Source: Caballeronia sp. M1242 (GTDB lineage Bacteria > Pseudomonadota > Gammaproteobacteria > Burkholderiales > Burkholderiaceae). From it: a stretch of 64,000 nt of DNA. The position numbers and the translations under genes were made by a program. The stretch covers positions 620,001 through 684,000 of the forward strand of contig NZ_CP071129.1 of the NCBI RefSeq assembly GCF_017220215.1, in the 5' to 3' direction. The notes beneath the pieces are model-generated. The model worked only from the letters and a program-made list of their open reading frames with translations. It was not told the origin of the DNA and searched no databases. This document shows positions 38,566 through 48,085 of the stretch, one piece after another; position 1 is the first letter of the stretch; each line of letters starts with the position of its first letter.

Positions 38566-38788
38566 GATTGACCTCAGGAGTTTTTCTTCCAGCCCGTCTT
38601 TTCGACATTTCGACGGAAAACTTTAGAAATATTTGCTTGTTTCAGTTATCGGGGCGTTCCATTGCGCTTGCTCGCGACCCGGCGAATGACTGCTTCAACC
38701 TGAAATGACCGCCTATCTCGAGACGAGTTGACTGGCCGTGCATGGTCGCGTTGCGTCCATCCCCGCAAATCCACGAAGAACCAAAACA

Positions 38789-38818
38789 AAAGGGCACGCG
38801 ATCGCTCGCGTGCCCTTT
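38789..38818 (-). terminator. Intrinsic terminator of metG
   Basis: A 12-base perfect stem (AAAGGGCACGCG with CGCGTGCCCTTT), a six-base loop, and TTTTGTTTT on the minus strand. It lies 22 bases after the metG stop. Confidence 0.85.
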
Positions 38819-38840
38819 GCCTGTTGTCTGCCGATACGCG

Positions 38841-40979
38841 TTACTTCACCCGCATCCCCGGCTTCGCGCCGCTATGCGGCTCCAGAATGTAGAGGCCCGG
38901 TTCCGCCTTTTCGTCCGTGGCGGACGCGGCGAGCACCATGCCTTCCGACATGCCGAACTTCATCTTGCGCGGCGCGAGATTGGCGACCATCACCGTCAGT
39001 TTGCCGACGAGGTCCTGCGGCTGATATGCCGACTTTATTCCGGAGAACACGTTACGCGTCTTCTCCTCGCCGATATCGAGCGTCAGTTGCAGCAGCTTGT
39101 CGGAGCCTTCCACTGCCTTGCAATCGACGATCTTCGCGATGCGCAGATCGACCTTCGCGAAATCGTCGATGGAAATGACGCCGTTGTCCTGTTGCTTCGG
39201 CTCCTTTGTTGCCGCGGCCTTCGGCGCAGCTGCGCTCGCTTCCGGCGCGGCCGGTTGCAGCGATTCGCGGTTCGCCGCGAGCAGCGCCTCGATCTGCTTC
39301 GGATCGACGCGCGTGGTGAGATGCTTGTACGCGTTGATCGCATGCGCGGACGAGAGCGGGCGCTCGGCATCGGCCCATGCGAGCGGCGCGATGCCGAGGA
39401 ACGCTTCCACGGATTCGACGAGCTTCGGCATCACAGGCTTGAGCGCCAATGAAAGCAGCCGGAACGCTTCGAGGCTCACGCTGCACGTCTCATGCAGCGC
39501 GACCGCATTCGCGGGATCTTTCGCCTGTTCCCACGGCTTCGCGGTATCCACGTACGCGTTGACGGCATCGGCCAGTTCCATCGTCGTGCGCAGCGCGCGG
39601 CCGTATTCGCGCGATTCATAGAACGCCGCGATTTGCGGAATCGCCCCGCGCAGTTGCGCGATAAGCGGATGCTGCATCGCGCTGTCCTGCACGCGGCCAT
39701 CGAAGCGTTTGATGAGGAAGCCCGCCGCGCGGCTCGCGATGTTCACGTACTTGCCGACCAGATCGCTGTTCACGCGCGCCTGGAAGTCGTCGAGGTTCAG
39801 GTCGATGTCTTCCATCGTGCTGTTCAGCTTCGCCGCGAAGTAATAGCGCAGCCACTCCGGATTAATGCCCGTGTCGATCACGCTTTGCGCGGTGATGAAC
39901 GTGCCACGCGACTTAGACATCTTCGCGCCGTCCACGGTCAGAAAGCCGTGCGCGAACACGTTGGTCGGCGTGCGGTGGCCGGAGAACTGGAGCATCGCGG
40001 GCCAGAACAGCGTGTGGAAATACAGAATGTCCTTGCCGATGAAGTGATACTGCTCGGCCTTCGAGCCGGGCTTCACCCAGGCGTCGAAATCCACGCCGAT
40101 GCGATCCGCCAAATTCTTGAAGCTCGCGTAATAGCCGACGGGCGCGTCCACCCACACGTAGAAGTACTTGCCCGGCGCGCCGGGAATTTCGAAGCCGAAG
40201 TACGGCGCGTCGCGCGAAATGTCCCAGTCGGCGAGCTTGGCTTCGCCCTTGTCGCCGAGCCATTCGCGCATCTTGTTGGTCGCTTCCGCTTGCGCGAGTC
40301 CGCCGACCCAGCCGCGCAGGAAGTCTTCGCAACGCGGATCGGACAGGCGGAAGAAGTAATGCGTCGACGTCTTGCGGATGGGCGTCGCGCCGGACACCAC
40401 CGAATACGGATTGATGAGCTCGGTCGGCTGATACGTCGAGCCGCAGACTTCGCAGTTGTCGCCGTATTGGTCTTTCGCGCCGCATTTCGGGCATTCGCCC
40501 TTGATGAAGCGGTCCGGCAGGAACATTTCCTTGACTGGATCGTAGGCTTGCTCGATATCGCGGGCTTCGATCAGCCCGGCTTGCTGAAGCGCGGTGTAGA
40601 TGGAGCCGCACAGCACGCGGTTTTCTTCGGCGTCGGTCGAATAGTAGTTGTCGAACGAGATGCCGAAGCTGTCGAAATCGCGCTTGTGCTCCTTCCAGAC
40701 GCGCTCGATCAGCGCTTTCGGCGTGATGCCTTCCTTTTCGGCGCGCAGCATGATCGGCGTGCCGTGCGTGTCGTCCGCGCCGACGTAGTAGACCTCGTGG
40801 CCGTGCATGCGCAGCGTCCGAACCCAGATGTCGGTCTGGATGTACTCGACCATGTGGCCGATATGAATCTGGCCGTTCGCATACGGAAGCGCGGACGTGA
40901 CGAGAATCTGGCGGCGGCCGCCTTCGTTGGCCGAAGCGGCGGACGCGGTGGCGGAAATCGGTGCTGACGATGCTGACAT
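38841..40979 (-). CDS. metG: Methionyl-tRNA synthetase
   Basis: Charges tRNA-Met. The 712-residue product has the HIGH motif (QIHIGHMV) at about 39-42, a four-cysteine zinc knuckle ([19 protein letters not shown]), the KMSKS motif ([11 protein letters not shown]) and an anticodon-binding domain. After an Ala/Lys-rich linker it has a C-terminal EMAP/Trbp111-type tRNA-binding domain ([13 protein letters not shown] onward). I start at ATG 40979; the frame is open to 41363, but that part is Ser/Arg/Pro-rich and unlike MetG. No clear ribosome binding site is visible. Confidence 0.95.
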   Translation of the reverse strand: MSASSAPISATASAASANEGGRRQILVTSALPYANGQIHIGHMVEYIQTDIWVRTLRMHGHEVYYVGADDTHGTPIMLRAEKEGITPKALIERVWKEHKRDFDSFGISFDNYYSTDAEENRVLCGSIYTALQQAGLIEARDIEQAYDPVKEMFLPDRFIKGECPKCGAKDQYGDNCEVCGSTYQPTELINPYSVVSGATPIRKTSTHYFFRLSDPRCEDFLRGWVGGLAQAEATNKMREWLGDKGEAKLADWDISRDAPYFGFEIPGAPGKYFYVWVDAPVGYYASFKNLADRIGVDFDAWVKPGSKAEQYHFIGKDILYFHTLFWPAMLQFSGHRTPTNVFAHGFLTVDGAKMSKSRGTFITAQSVIDTGINPEWLRYYFAAKLNSTMEDIDLNLDDFQARVNSDLVGKYVNIASRAAGFLIKRFDGRVQDSAMQHPLIAQLRGAIPQIAAFYESREYGRALRTTMELADAVNAYVDTAKPWEQAKDPANAVALHETCSVSLEAFRLLSLALKPVMPKLVESVEAFLGIAPLAWADAERPLSSAHAINAYKHLTTRVDPKQIEALLAANRESLQPAAPEASAAAPKAAATKEPKQQDNGVISIDDFAKVDLRIAKIVDCKAVEGSDKLLQLTLDIGEEKTRNVFSGIKSAYQPQDLVGKLTVMVANLAPRKMKFGMSEGMVLAASATDEKAEPGLYILEPHSGAKPGMRVK

Positions 40980-41473
40980 GGAGGCGCGGCCCGGAGGAGT
41001 GCTGGAAGCGGATGAAAAGGGGAATGTCGATTTTAGCAGGGCGGGCAGCACGCGCCGCTGCGGCACGCACTGCCAGTAGCGAGTCCGTGCAGGAAGAGCG
41101 ACGAATAAAAGCGCCATGTGCTTCGCGAAGGCAACAGCGGTGCGTGGTGATCGAGCCGAAGTCTTGCTGGCCAAACAGACAGTCTGCGAAGGTGCGCAGG
41201 CGCGATTATCTGTCGTCGGCCAGCGGATTGCTTCGTTCGCTCCGCTCCGGGATCGACGAACGAAAGTGGGCAGAATTCGCCGCCCAAAAAAAACCGGGGT
41301 CCAATCGGGCCCCGGAGCAACAACGACAAGAGGAGAATGGCAGGCGATGGCCCAGCCATCCACCCACCATAACGACAGACAAGCGGCGCGCCGGCAAGTT
41401 TCAAAAATTTTTCACTCGCCTCTGAAACGGTGTCAGATCACGCGCTTGTCGGTCGTCGCCTCATATTCGAGCC
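40980..41473. other. Intergenic region between metG and the OmpA-like gene
   Basis: No convincing gene. It must hold the metG promoter, which I cannot identify. It also holds the OmpA-like gene's terminator at 41284-41314. Short frames here are Arg/Ser-rich and start without ribosome binding sites. Confidence 0.4.
41284..41314 (-). terminator. Intrinsic terminator of the OmpA-like gene
   Basis: On the minus strand, CCGGGG pairs with CCCCGG around a ten-base loop and is followed by eight T's. It lies about 160 bases after the OmpA-like stop at 41474. Confidence 0.75.
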
Positions 41474-42130
41474 TTACTGAACCTGGCCCGGCTGCGCCGT
41501 CGCGCGCAGATAGATTTCCACGCGACGATTCTGCGCGCGGCCGGCTTCCGTCGAATTGTCGGCGATCGGCTGGTTCTGGCCCATGCCCTGCGCCGACAGA
41601 CGCTGCGCCGCGACGCCGTGACTCGAAATATACGACGCCACGCTCTGCGCGCGGTTCTGCGACAGCGTCTGGTTGTACGCGGCCGTGCCGGTGTTGTCCG
41701 TATGGCCGATGACGCTCGCGATCAACTCAGGATGCTGCTGCAACGTTTGCGTGACCGAGTTCAGAACCGGGTCGAACGAGGGCTTGATCGCGTAGCTGTT
41801 CGTATCGAACGAGATGGAATTCGGGATGTTGACCTTCAGCGAGCCGTCTTGCTGCTCGGTCACCTGCGTGCCGGTGCCCTTCGAGTCGCCGGAAATCTTG
41901 TTGCGGATGGCCTGCCAGTTATAGCCGGTGATGCCGCCGACCGCTGCGCCCGTGGCCGCGCCGATCGCCGCGCCCTTGCCGCCGCCGAAAATCGCGCCAA
42001 TGCCCGCGCCCGTGGCCGCGCCGACGCCCGTACCGACCGCCGCGTTATTGCCTTGCTGCGTCGCGCAGCCTGCGACGAGCGCGCCCGCGACGGCGAACAC
42101 GGACAAACGGGTCAACATCTTCATCTTCAT
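41474..42130 (-). CDS. OmpA-family lipoprotein with glycine-zipper region
   Basis: A 218-residue outer-membrane lipoprotein expected to bind peptidoglycan. It has a signal peptide with lipobox (VAGC, Cys at about 22). A glycine-zipper stretch follows at about 32-68 (GTGVGAATGAGIGAIFGG and on), then an OmpA-like domain from about 100, with SISFDTNSYAIKP, VIGHTDNTG and the NRAQSVASYI and NRRVEIYL motifs. It resembles YiaD/PAL-type proteins. It is divergent from apbC. Confidence 0.9.
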   Translation of the reverse strand: MKMKMLTRLSVFAVAGALVAGCATQQGNNAAVGTGVGAATGAGIGAIFGGGKGAAIGAATGAAVGGITGYNWQAIRNKISGDSKGTGTQVTEQQDGSLKVNIPNSISFDTNSYAIKPSFDPVLNSVTQTLQQHPELIASVIGHTDNTGTAAYNQTLSQNRAQSVASYISSHGVAAQRLSAQGMGQNQPIADNSTEAGRAQNRRVEIYLRATAQPGQVQ

Positions 42131-42389
42131 CTTGATCTCCTTAATTCAACAAGCGATTCGACGCGCACGCGCCGACAGTGCGAAAGGGTCTTCGGACGGG
42201 CTTTCGGACGAGCCTCTACAATATTGATAAACGTCCTTTTTCCCGCGGCGATACGTCCCCGGAAAACGACAGCAGCGGCATAGTGCAGCGCGAAGCAAGT
42301 CGCGCGCAACGGCGCTAACAATTACTTGCAAATTCCTCAGTTTGTTGCACGGCGACGCACGGCAGCAACCCTCGTTCCACGGAGTATCA

Positions 42390-43478
42390 ATGAGCATTGA
42401 CCGCGCGCAGATCGACACTGCACTCGCTAACCTGACCGATCCCAACACCAACCGCAAGTTCGTCGACACCAAGAGCATCCGCAACGTATCGGTCGAAGGC
42501 GGCAAGGTGTCGGTGAGCGTCGTGCTGGGCTATCCGGCCAAGACGCAGTTTGCGTTGATCGGCAAACTCGTCGAGGACGCGCTGCGTCAGGTGCCAGGCG
42601 TCACCGATACCGCCGTCGACGTTTCTTCGCAAGTGGTCGCGCATGCGGTGCAGCGCGGCGTGAAGCTGTTGCCTAACGTCAAGAACATCATCGCGGTGGC
42701 GTCGGGCAAGGGCGGCGTCGGCAAGAGCACGACAGCCACGAATCTCGCGCTCGCGCTCGCGGCGGAAGGGGCCTCGGTCGGCATGCTCGACGCCGACATC
42801 TACGGCCCCTCGCTGCCGATGATGCTCGGCATTTCCGGCCGGCCCGAATCGCCCGACAATCAGTCGATGAATCCGCTGACCGGCCACGGCATCCAGGCAA
42901 ACTCGATCGGCTTTCTGATCGAGCAGGACAACCCGATGGTGTGGCGCGGCCCGATGGTCACGTCCGCGCTCGAACAACTGCTGCGCCAGACGAACTGGAA
43001 GGATCTCGATTACCTCGTCGTCGACATGCCGCCGGGCACGGGCGACATCCAGCTCACGCTGTCGCAGAAGGTGCCGGTGACGGGCGCCGTGATCGTGACG
43101 ACGCCGCAGGACATCGCGCTGCTCGACGCGAAGAAGGGCCTGAAGATGTTCGAGAAGGTCGGCATTCCGATTCTCGGCATCGTCGAAAACATGAGCACGC
43201 ATATCTGCTCGAACTGCGGCCACGAGGAGCATATCTTCGGCGCGGGCGGCGGCGAGCGCATGGCGAAAGAATATGGCGTGCAGATTCTCGGCTCCTTGCC
43301 GCTCGACATCTCGATCCGCGAGCGCACCGACGCCGGCCAGCCGACCGTCGTATCGCAGCCGGAAAGCAGGATTGCGGAGACGTATCGCGCGATTGCGCGG
43401 CGCGTCGCGATTTCGGTTGCCGAGCGTCAGCGCGACATGACTTCGAAGTTCCCGAGCATCGTCGTGCAGAACACCTGA
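42390..43478 (+). CDS. apbC: Mrp/NBP35-type Fe-S carrier ATPase ApbC
   Basis: P-loop ATPase that carries Fe-S clusters to target proteins. The 362-residue product has an N-terminal DUF59/MIP18-like domain (to about 85), the deviant Walker A GKGGVGKS at about 106-113, and VVDMPPGTGDIQLTL. Its CSNC motif (Cys273 and Cys276) can hold a bridging cluster in a dimer. GGAG at 42381-42384 supports the ATG at 42390. It is close to metG, as in many betaproteobacteria, but here an OmpA-type gene lies between. Confidence 0.94.
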   Translation: MSIDRAQIDTALANLTDPNTNRKFVDTKSIRNVSVEGGKVSVSVVLGYPAKTQFALIGKLVEDALRQVPGVTDTAVDVSSQVVAHAVQRGVKLLPNVKNIIAVASGKGGVGKSTTATNLALALAAEGASVGMLDADIYGPSLPMMLGISGRPESPDNQSMNPLTGHGIQANSIGFLIEQDNPMVWRGPMVTSALEQLLRQTNWKDLDYLVVDMPPGTGDIQLTLSQKVPVTGAVIVTTPQDIALLDAKKGLKMFEKVGIPILGIVENMSTHICSNCGHEEHIFGAGGGERMAKEYGVQILGSLPLDISIRERTDAGQPTVVSQPESRIAETYRAIARRVAISVAERQRDMTSKFPSIVVQNT

Positions 43479-43597
43479 TCCGCCGCAAAGCGGCCCTCTC
43501 GCGCGAGCCTTGTGCAGCGCGGCTCGCGGTATCATGTCGCCTTCGAGACGCGGCAGCGTCGACGCAACGGGTGTCGGCGGGCCGCCGAGAGGATCGC

Positions 43598-44143
43598 ATG
43601 AGAGACAGAGTCAACGGGCGGACGCGCTCCGCCTGGTTCGCCTTGTTCGCCGTGGCCGCGGCGGTGTGCAGCGTGCTGCTCGGCGGCTGCGGCATCGTCT
43701 TCCAGAATCACGAGAAACGCGCGGACGCCACGCTGACGCCCACGCCCGGCAACACCGCGCGCGGCACGGTGACGCTCATCGAGCGCGCCGACGGCGTGCA
43801 GATTTCGTACAACCTCGTCGACATGCCGCCCAACAGCGACCACGCTCTGCAAGTCCACGAACGCGGCGACTGCATCGCGGTGAACGGAGACGCTAGCCCG
43901 GTCTTCGCGCTGCCCTCCGACCGCGGACGCGCAGGCAGCCGGCTCGAAGGCGAACTCGGCAACATTCACGCGGACGCCACGGGCGCGGCCACCGGCTTCA
44001 TGGTGGCGACGGACGTGTCGCTCGACGGCGTGCGCTCGGTCATCTCCCGCGCGATCATGCTGCACCGGGAAGCGGCCGACCCCTACGCGCTGAGTCCGCA
44101 CAACGTGGGTCCGACGCTTGCGTGCGGCGTCATCAGGCGATAA
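43598..44143 (+). CDS. SodC-like lipoprotein with missing metal ligands
   Basis: A 181-residue lipoprotein (lipobox LGGC, Cys at about 28) that resembles periplasmic Cu/Zn superoxide dismutase in layout: a TPGNTARGTVTL strand, QVHERGDC, RAIMLH and the ACGVI C-terminus. Several metal ligands of active SodC are absent. The first histidine of the usual HVH pair is Gln, the GGHxxP zinc loop is missing, and the HAGGDNYSD stretch reads HREAADPYALS. Dismutase activity is therefore doubtful; it may bind copper in another way. ATG at 43598 with GAGAGGA nine bases upstream; follows apbC by 119 bases. Confidence 0.75.
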   Translation: MRDRVNGRTRSAWFALFAVAAAVCSVLLGGCGIVFQNHEKRADATLTPTPGNTARGTVTLIERADGVQISYNLVDMPPNSDHALQVHERGDCIAVNGDASPVFALPSDRGRAGSRLEGELGNIHADATGAATGFMVATDVSLDGVRSVISRAIMLHREAADPYALSPHNVGPTLACGVIRR

Positions 44144-44302
44144 CGGCATCGTCCGAACGGCCGATCTCGCGGCGGGCGTCGTTCCGCGTAAAATACGCGC
44201 TTCCATTTTCGTCTGGCCGCACGAGGCCATGCGCCGTTTCACCGCAGGCCTGCAGTCGCGCCAAGTGCGCGACTTCACGCCGCAACGTTGGGTACGTCCC
44301 CT

Positions 44303-44872
44303 ATGAGCATCAAGTCCGACAAGTGGATTCGGCGCATGGCCGAAGAGCACAAGATGATCGAGCCGTTCGTGCGCGATCAGGTGCGCGTGGCCGAGGACGG
44401 CCGCAAGATCGTGAGCTACGGCACGTCGAGCTACGGCTACGACATCCGCGTGGCTGACGAATTCAAGATCTTCACGAACATCAACTCGACCATCGTGGAT
44501 CCGAAGGCGTTCGACGAGAAATCGTTCGTGGACTTCAAGGGCGATGTCTGCATCATTCCGCCGAATTCCTTCGCGCTCGCGCGCACGGTCGAATATTTCC
44601 GCATTCCGCGCTCGTGCCTGACCGTGTGTCTCGGCAAGTCCACTTACGCGCGCTGCGGGATCATCGTGAACGTCACGCCGTTCGAGCCGGAGTGGGAAGG
44701 CTACGTGACGCTCGAATTCTCGAATACGACACCATTGCCCGCCAAAATCTACGCGAACGAAGGCGTCGCGCAGGTTCTCTTCTTCGAAAGCGACGAGATC
44801 TGCGAGACGTCCTACGCCGACCGCGGCGGCAAGTATCAAGGGCAGCACGGCGTGACGCTGCCGAAAACCTGA
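44303..44872 (+). CDS. dcd: dCTP deaminase
   Basis: Deaminates dCTP to dUTP for thymidylate synthesis. The 189-residue product matches the homotrimeric Dcd family: it starts [13 protein letters not shown] and has [27 protein letters not shown] with the conserved S-R pair, the catalytic glutamate segment [18 protein letters not shown], and the C-terminal [12 protein letters not shown]. The ATG at 44303 fits the family; a TTG at 44288 is an alternative. The AdiA-type decarboxylase follows after about 100 bases. Confidence 0.95.
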   Translation: MSIKSDKWIRRMAEEHKMIEPFVRDQVRVAEDGRKIVSYGTSSYGYDIRVADEFKIFTNINSTIVDPKAFDEKSFVDFKGDVCIIPPNSFALARTVEYFRIPRSCLTVCLGKSTYARCGIIVNVTPFEPEWEGYVTLEFSNTTPLPAKIYANEGVAQVLFFESDEICETSYADRGGKYQGQHGVTLPKT

Positions 44873-44976
44873 TCGCTTAGCGTCCCTAGAACCGCACACG
44901 GCACGCGCTTGTCGAAGGACCGCTGGCTCCGGGAAAAAGTCTCGGGCAGCGGTCGTTCCATTTGGAGATTCGCCTC

Positions 44977-47262
44977 ATGAAGTTCCGCTTCCCCGTCGTC
45001 ATCATCGACGAAGACTTTCGCTCCGAGAACATCTCGGGTTCCGGCATTCGCGCGCTGGCCGAGGCGATCGAGGGCGAAGGCGCCGAAGTGCTCGGTCTCA
45101 CGAGCTACGGCGATCTCGCCGCCTTCGCGCAGCAGTCGAGCCGCGCGTCGTGCTTCATTCTGTCGATCGACGACGACGAGCTGCTGCCTTACGCCGACAA
45201 TGTCGTTGTGGAAGGCGACACGCCCGAACTGGCGTCGGCCATCGTCGCGTTGCGCGCGTTCATCAACGCCGTGCGCCGCCGCAATGCCGACATCCCCATC
45301 TTCCTGTATGGCGAAACGCGCACCTCGCGGCACTTGCCGAACGACATCCTGCGCGAGCTGCACGGCTTCATCCACATGTTCGAGGACACGCCGGAGTTCG
45401 TCGCGCGTCACGTCATTCGCGAAGCCAAGGTGTATCTCGATTCGCTCGCGCCGCCGTTCTTCAAGGAACTGGTGCAGTACGCGGAAGAGGGTTCGTATTC
45501 GTGGCACTGTCCGGGGCACTCGGGCGGCGTCGCGTTTCTGAAGAATCCGCTCGGGCAGATGTTCCACCAGTTCTTCGGTGAGAACATGCTGCGCGCGGAC
45601 GTGTGCAACGCGGTCGATGAACTCGGCCAGCTGCTCGATCACACCGGGCCGGTCGCGGCCTCCGAGCGCAACGCGGCGCGCATCTTCAGCGCGGATCATC
45701 TCTTCTTCGTGACCAACGGCACGTCGACGTCGAACAAGATCGTGTGGCACGCGACCGTCGCGCCGGGCGATATCGTGCTCGTGGACCGCAACTGCCACAA
45801 GTCGATTCTGCACGCCATCACGATGACGGGCGCGATTCCGGTGTTCCTCACGCCGACGCGCAATCACTTCGGCATCATCGGGCCGATTCCGCGCGATGAG
45901 TTCAAGCCCGAGAACATTCGCCGCAAGATCGAAGCGAATCCGTTTGCGCGCGAGGCGCTCGCGAAGAACCCGAAGGTCAAGCCGCGCATCCTGACCATCA
46001 CGCAGAGCACGTATGACGGCGTGATCTACAACGTCGAGATGATCAAGGATCTGCTCGGCGACATGCTCGACACGCTGCATTTCGACGAAGCGTGGCTGCC
46101 GCACGCCGAGTTCCACTCGTTCTATCAGGACATGCACGCGATCGGCGCGGGCCGGCCGCGCACCGGCGCGCTCGTGTTCGCCACGCACTCGACGCACAAG
46201 CTGCTCGCCGGCATCTCGCAGGCATCGCAGATTCTCGTGCAGGACAGCGAGAACAGCACGTTCGACCGCCATCGTTTCAACGAGGCGTATCTGATGCACA
46301 CGTCGACGTCGCCGCAATACGCGATCATCGCGTCGTGCGACGTGGCCGCCGCGATGATGGAAGCGCCGGGCGGCCCCGCGCTCGTGGAAGAATCGATCGC
46401 CGAGGCGCTCGATTTCCGCCGCGCGATGCGCAAGGTCGATGCCGAATACGGCGACGACTGGTTCTTCAAGGTCTGGGGCCCGGACGCGCTGGCCGAAGAG
46501 GGCATCGGCGACCGTGAGGAGTGGATGCTGAAGCCGAACGACCGGTGGCACGGCTTCGGCGCGCTCGCCGAGAACTTCAACATGCTCGACCCGATCAAGG
46601 CGACGATCATCACGCCGGGGCTCGACGTGGACGGCGAATTCGGTGAAACGGGCATTCCGGCCGCCATCGTGACGAAGTATCTGGCCGAGCACGGCATCAT
46701 CGTGGAGAAGACGGGGCTGTACTCGTTCTTCATCATGTTCACGATCGGCATCACGAAGGGCCGCTGGAACTCGATGGTCACCGAGCTTCAGCAGTTCAAG
46801 GACGACTACGACAACAATCAGCCGCTGTGGCGCGTGCTGCCGGAGTTCATCGCGCAGCATCCGTCGTACGAGCGCATCGGCCTGCGCGATCTGTGCGAGC
46901 AGATCCACAGCGTCTATCGCGCGAACGACATCGCGCGGCTCACGACCGAGATGTATCTGTCGAGCATGGAGCCCGCGATGAAACCGTCCGAAGCGTATGC
47001 GAAGCTCGTGCACCGCGAGATCGATCGCGTGCCGATCGACGAACTCGAGGGACGCGTCACGAGCATTCTGCTGACGCCGTATCCGCCGGGCATTCCGTTG
47101 CTGATTCCGGGCGAGCGGTTCAACCGCACGATCGTCGATTACCTGCGTTTCGCGCGGGAGTTCAACGAGCGTTTCCCGGGCTTCCACACGGATATTCACG
47201 GGCTCGTCGGTGAGATGATCAACGGGCGCATCGAGTATTTTGTCGATTGCGTGCGCGATTGA
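44977..47262 (+). CDS. Arginine/lysine/ornithine decarboxylase, AdiA-like
   Basis: PLP enzyme of the biodegradative basic amino-acid decarboxylase family (fold type I). The 761-residue product has a response-regulator-like N-terminal wing domain (about 1-125), the PLP core with WHCPGHSGG and the cofactor lysine in HSTHKLLAG (about Lys408), and a C-terminal domain ending PGIPLLIPGER. The core (THSTHKLL..SQAS, AYMMHTSTSP-like) reads closest to arginine decarboxylase AdiA, but family members differ little here. Start ATG 44977 has GGAG nine bases upstream. No antiporter gene is adjacent, so a polyamine role is as likely as acid resistance. Confidence 0.9.
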   Translation: MKFRFPVVIIDEDFRSENISGSGIRALAEAIEGEGAEVLGLTSYGDLAAFAQQSSRASCFILSIDDDELLPYADNVVVEGDTPELASAIVALRAFINAVRRRNADIPIFLYGETRTSRHLPNDILRELHGFIHMFEDTPEFVARHVIREAKVYLDSLAPPFFKELVQYAEEGSYSWHCPGHSGGVAFLKNPLGQMFHQFFGENMLRADVCNAVDELGQLLDHTGPVAASERNAARIFSADHLFFVTNGTSTSNKIVWHATVAPGDIVLVDRNCHKSILHAITMTGAIPVFLTPTRNHFGIIGPIPRDEFKPENIRRKIEANPFAREALAKNPKVKPRILTITQSTYDGVIYNVEMIKDLLGDMLDTLHFDEAWLPHAEFHSFYQDMHAIGAGRPRTGALVFATHSTHKLLAGISQASQILVQDSENSTFDRHRFNEAYLMHTSTSPQYAIIASCDVAAAMMEAPGGPALVEESIAEALDFRRAMRKVDAEYGDDWFFKVWGPDALAEEGIGDREEWMLKPNDRWHGFGALAENFNMLDPIKATIITPGLDVDGEFGETGIPAAIVTKYLAEHGIIVEKTGLYSFFIMFTIGITKGRWNSMVTELQQFKDDYDNNQPLWRVLPEFIAQHPSYERIGLRDLCEQIHSVYRANDIARLTTEMYLSSMEPAMKPSEAYAKLVHREIDRVPIDELEGRVTSILLTPYPPGIPLLIPGERFNRTIVDYLRFAREFNERFPGFHTDIHGLVGEMINGRIEYFVDCVRD

Positions 47263-47286
47263 TAGCGCGTGATTCGCTGCTGCAAA

Positions 47287-47316
47287 GACAAACGGCCCTT
47301 CATAGGGCCGTTTGTC
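47287..47316. terminator. Bidirectional intrinsic terminator
   Basis: A perfect 13-base stem, GACAAACGGCCCT with AGGGCCGTTTGTC, around a four-base loop, between the convergent decarboxylase and GST genes. The stem's AAAC/GTTT outer part provides a short T-tract on each strand. Confidence 0.8.
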
Positions 47317-47338
47317 GTTCGGGGCAAGCGCCGATCGC

Positions 47339-47944
47339 TTAGATCAGCCCTTCCGCCTTCATCGCCGCCTGCACCGCCGGGCGCGCCGCGACGCGCGCCT
47401 GATACGCGGTCAACGCCGGCCACTTGTTCAGATCGAGGTCGATGAACGGCGCCCAGCCAAGCACGGTGAAGAGATACGCGTCGCCGATGCCGTATTCGTC
47501 GCCCAACAGATACTGCTTGTCGTCGATATGCTTCGCCACGTACGCGAGACGGCGCTCCAGATTGGCCATCGCGGCGGCTTTCCACTCGCTCGTCGCGGCC
47601 GGGTTGAAGAACGGCGAGAAGTTCTTGTGCAACTCGGTGCCGATAAACGTCAGCCACCCTTGCAGGCGGTAGCGCGACATGGCGTCGGCGAGCGGCGCCA
47701 GATGCTTCGCCGGCACCTGATCCGCGATGTACTGCATGATCGCCGGGCCTTCGGTCAGCACGTCGCCGCTATCGAGCTGAAGCGCGGGCACGTAGCCCTT
47801 CGGATTGATCGCCATGAAATCGGCGCCGCTTGCGGTGACTTTCGTCTTCAGGTCGACGGCTTCGATCTGGTAAGGCAGACCGGATTCTTCGAGGACGATA
47901 TGCGAGGCAAGCGAACAGGCGCCGGCTTTGTAAAACAGTTTCAA
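47339..47944 (-). CDS. gst: Glutathione S-transferase, beta-like
   Basis: A 201-residue cytosolic glutathione S-transferase. The N-terminal thioredoxin domain begins MKLFYKAGACSLASH, with Cys10 in the place typical of bacterial beta-class enzymes. NPKGYVPALQLDSGDVLTEGPAI holds the cis-proline and glutathione-binding Glu/Gly, and the C-terminal helical domain ends KAEGLI. Probably conjugates or reduces toxic electrophiles; substrate unknown. Confidence 0.92.
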   Translation of the reverse strand: MKLFYKAGACSLASHIVLEESGLPYQIEAVDLKTKVTASGADFMAINPKGYVPALQLDSGDVLTEGPAIMQYIADQVPAKHLAPLADAMSRYRLQGWLTFIGTELHKNFSPFFNPAATSEWKAAAMANLERRLAYVAKHIDDKQYLLGDEYGIGDAYLFTVLGWAPFIDLDLNKWPALTAYQARVAARPAVQAAMKAEGLI

Positions 47945-48085
47945 GTCAGATTCTCCAGGTTGAACCGCGGGACATTATGACCGATCCCCGGCGCCCAAAA
48001 TATCCTGGGCGACGAAACGACTTATCTCGTTCGGCGAAAGATCGCGTTGCGAAACGCCTACCGGCTGAAGCGCGTCAGACGCTCG

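Noticed and set aside
44836..47199. A 787-codon minus-strand frame
   Set aside because: Opposite the AdiA-like decarboxylase, which has all expected motifs; the antisense frame has none.
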